DNA from: an uncultured Alcaligenaceae bacterium
Lineage (GTDB): Bacteria; Pseudomonadota; Gammaproteobacteria; Burkholderiales; Burkholderiaceae_B
Direction of reading: 5' to 3'
NCBI GenBank assembly: GCA_937952975.1
Contig: CALFXX010000102.1
Span: forward strand, 1-43,973
Length of the DNA stretch: 43,973 bases
Shown here: positions 42,212-43,973 of the stretch, in pieces
How positions within the stretch are numbered: the stretch's first letter is position 1
Layout: each line of letters begins with the position of its first letter
Translations under genes and position numbers: made by a program
The notes under the pieces: generated by a model
The model's database searches: none
What the model was told of the DNA's origin: nothing
Seen by the model: only the letters and a program-made list of their open reading frames with translations

Positions 42212-43973
42212 TTAAAACGCCATCCGCAACCCGATACTGCCGCCGTATAACGTTTGACCAGTTCGGGCCTCGGCCGACACGCCAGCGTACGCATAAGCGC
42301 TATCAGCCACTTTGAGCGTGCCATACAGCCCCGCCTGCACAAACGTAGAGCCTGCTGCGGGGGTCGTGACACTGCTTGCAAAACCACCGAGCGTGGTGTT
42401 TAGTGTTGGATTCAGCAGGCCTTGCGAATCAGCACCGATCGCGAGGTTTGCGCGGTAGGTGTACTCATCTTTGAGCGGATCTTTGTTCAGCGACCCTGCC
42501 CCTACCCCAACGACTGCACGCACGCCGCTGGCGTTCAGTCGTGCAACGCTCAGCGCTGCGGCGCTGCTGCCCTCATCGTAGGCGGCTTGGCCCACGTACT
42601 GATAGGTCAGCCGCGCATAGGGTGTGATGCGCACATCGTTGGTCTCAAACGGGCGACTCAGCCCAACGCTTAGTAACGCATCGTTACCCATCACAGAATT
42701 GTTGCTAAAGCCACTGCTCAATCCGGTGATGTCGCTGCGCGAGAGCTTGGTTGAACTTAAGCCAAGGCTTGCCATCCCATCCAGTACATAATCCTCTGCG
42801 ACAGGCATCTTGCCGTAAAGAAACAACGCGCCCTGCTGAATAGTGCTATTGCCACCCGTCGCCGCGACGGTCGTGTTCGAGAGCGCTAAGCCGCCACCAA
42901 GCTTTAACCCAAGCTCAGCGTTCGTATACGCATCCACACCAAACACGGCCTGATACAGGTTGTTGTTGAAGCCATTGCCAACGCTACTACTCGCCCGCTC
43001 ACCGCGCTGGTACGCAATCTCGCCCCAGGCACGACCGTCAGCCACAGCAGCACTGGTGACGTTCGCAAAGTTCGGGTTGACTGCAGGGTTTGAACTCATG
43101 TTGGCAGTGGGCAGCCCTAAAGGATTATTACCAGTGATGGCACCTGATGAGAATGCACTACCCGCTGCGTTGTTGAGTTGAGTCGGCGGCACGGGGTAAT
43201 CACCCAAGCGCGCCAACACCGCTTGCTGTAAGCGCTGTGTTGCCTGTGGCAAGGTTGCGGCAGAGGCCGCATGAATCTCGCCCGAGAGCCCCTGTGCAAA
43301 GCCTGGCAGGCTCGTTGCGGTTTGACCGGCCACCGCGTAAAGCAAAGAGTCTTGTGCTGCCGTAGCGGCACCCGACTTGTTCACACCTAAAAGCTGATCT
43401 AAGACCCTTGCGACCTCTTTGATGTTGGTGGTGCTGGCCAACAACGTCGTGCTGTAAGACGTCGGTGTGACGGCTAGCTCAACGCTATTGCTGCTATTGA
43501 CGTTATAGAACGCAATAAACTGCGTGCCACTTGCCAGCTCGGCCGGCTGGGTGAGTGTGCTGAACCGACCCAAGATGCCACTGGTCGCTGTCACAATGCG
43601 AAAACGATCGCCAAGCGACGGAACATAGATCGCGGTGCCGTAGCCAGACTCGCTTGCGCTAAAAAGGTTGGATAAGCGCGGCGCTAGCGTCGCACCAGTA
43701 TTAATCGTGAACTGACCGCCAACGCTCAACAGCGAGTAATAACCCGTTGCACCGACAGGTGTTGTGCTGTTCGCTTGAGTCAACCCCGCGATATCTTGCT
43801 GATAGGTTGAGCCCGCGTTCATTGATACGTTGCTTGAGGCCACTAAATAGCCTGGCGAGTTACCGGGCTTGAGTGTGCCCGCAACGGTTAGGTTGCCCCC
43901 AATCGTGCCTGTGCCCATTAAGGTACCAGCAGACGCAACATAGACAGCGCCCGTGCCAGTGGGCGATGAACCC
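42212..43973 (-). CDS. Autotransporter (type V secretion) protein, C-terminal part
   Basis: 586 residues are visible; the frame is open to the window end, so the N-terminus is missing. The upstream-most part is passenger beta-helix with autotransporter-associated repeats (GTGTIGGNLTVAGTLKPGNSPG region). Residues about 300-586 form the outer-membrane beta-barrel domain (GRAWGEIAYQRGERA, alternating hydrophobic strands) ending in RMAF, with the terminal phenylalanine recognised for outer-membrane insertion. The passenger may act in adhesion or as an enzyme; the visible part does not tell. Confidence 0.92.
   Translation of the reverse strand, partial: GSSPTGTGAVYVASAGTLMGTGTIGGNLTVAGTLKPGNSPGYLVASSNVSMNAGSTYQQDIAGLTQANSTTPVGATGYYSLLSVGGQFTINTGATLAPRLSNLFSASESGYGTAIYVPSLGDRFRIVTATSGILGRFSTLTQPAELASGTQFIAFYNVNSSNSVELAVTPTSYSTTLLASTTNIKEVARVLDQLLGVNKSGAATAAQDSLLYAVAGQTATSLPGFAQGLSGEIHAASAATLPQATQRLQQAVLARLGDYPVPPTQLNNAAGSAFSSGAITGNNPLGLPTANMSSNPAVNPNFANVTSAAVADGRAWGEIAYQRGERASSSVGNGFNNNLYQAVFGVDAYTNAELGLKLGGGLALSNTTVAATGGNSTIQQGALFLYGKMPVAEDYVLDGMASLGLSSTKLSRSDITGLSSGFSNNSVMGNDALLSVGLSRPFETNDVRITPYARLTYQYVGQAAYDEGSSAAALSVARLNASGVRAVVGVGAGSLNKDPLKDEYTYRANLAIGADSQGLLNPTLNTTLGGFASSVTTPAAGSTFVQAGLYGTLKVADSAYAYAGVSAEARTGQTLYGGSIGLRMAF

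Noticed and set aside
1..43973. CRISPR arrays, insertion sequences, prophage genes, tRNA and rRNA genes
   Set aside because: I saw no regularly spaced repeats, transposase or integrase motifs, or tRNA/rRNA-like sequence on either strand.

Overview
The window looks like a chromosomal segment of a betaproteobacterium, most likely Burkholderiales and probably near Alcaligenaceae. The main clue is three orphan Bug/TctC-type solute receptors with no TctA or TctB partner, a hallmark of that group. Branched-chain-type ABC importers, several CoA-transferases and a zinc-finger thioredoxin (TrxC) fit the same picture. Base composition looks moderate by eye (about half GC), lower than in Bordetella itself. 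I see no rRNA, tRNA, IS element, phage gene or CRISPR array. This assignment is inference, since no marker gene is present.

Bases 1-8604 (+ strand): a molybdenum hydroxylase (large, FAD and 2Fe-2S subunits, linked by ATGA overlaps) is followed by a CoxG-like protein and a complete branched-chain-type ABC importer (receptor, two permeases, two ATPases). The likely logic is import and hydroxylation of an aromatic or heterocyclic compound. The large subunit lacks the CO dehydrogenase signature. Bases 8707-14965 (+): a DUF1028 protein starts a tightly packed Dpp/Opp-type peptide ABC importer operon.

Bases 14999-20864: assorted single genes. They are a coiled-coil membrane protein (-), a flavin monooxygenase with an NTF2/SnoaL-like N-terminus (+), a VapBC toxin-antitoxin pair (-), a pirin (+), a glutathione S-transferase (-) and an MFS transporter (+). 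The vapBC promoter and an operator-like palindrome sit between vapB and the pirin gene.

Bases 20917-23230 (-): a family III CoA-transferase and a Bug receptor. Bases 23503-27624 (+): a short KdpD-like histidine kinase, a KdpE-like regulator and a Kup potassium transporter in one operon, preceded by direct repeats with 11-bp spacing. This joins a Kdp-type sensor to a Kup transporter.

Bases 27628-38473: a large acyl-CoA catabolic region arranged around a divergent promoter region at 33548-33728 that holds a perfect 16-bp palindrome. Leftward run a thiolase-like protein lacking the catalytic cysteine, its DUF35 partner, a protein with two tandem dimeric-barrel repeats, a metallo-beta-lactamase-fold hydrolase, a Bug receptor and a fused family I CoA-transferase. 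Rightward run a PaaG-like crotonase, an SDR, a PcaI/PcaJ-like CoA-transferase pair, a MaoC hydratase and a third Bug receptor. Together they suggest uptake of an organic acid, CoA activation, hydration, dehydrogenation and C-C cleavage. The substrate cannot be read from the sequence.

Bases 38520-43973 (-): TrxC, then a cell-surface group made of an OafA-type acyltransferase with an SGNH domain, an FkbM-family methyltransferase and the C-terminal part of an autotransporter cut by the window end. No gene-free stretch exceeds 300 bases.
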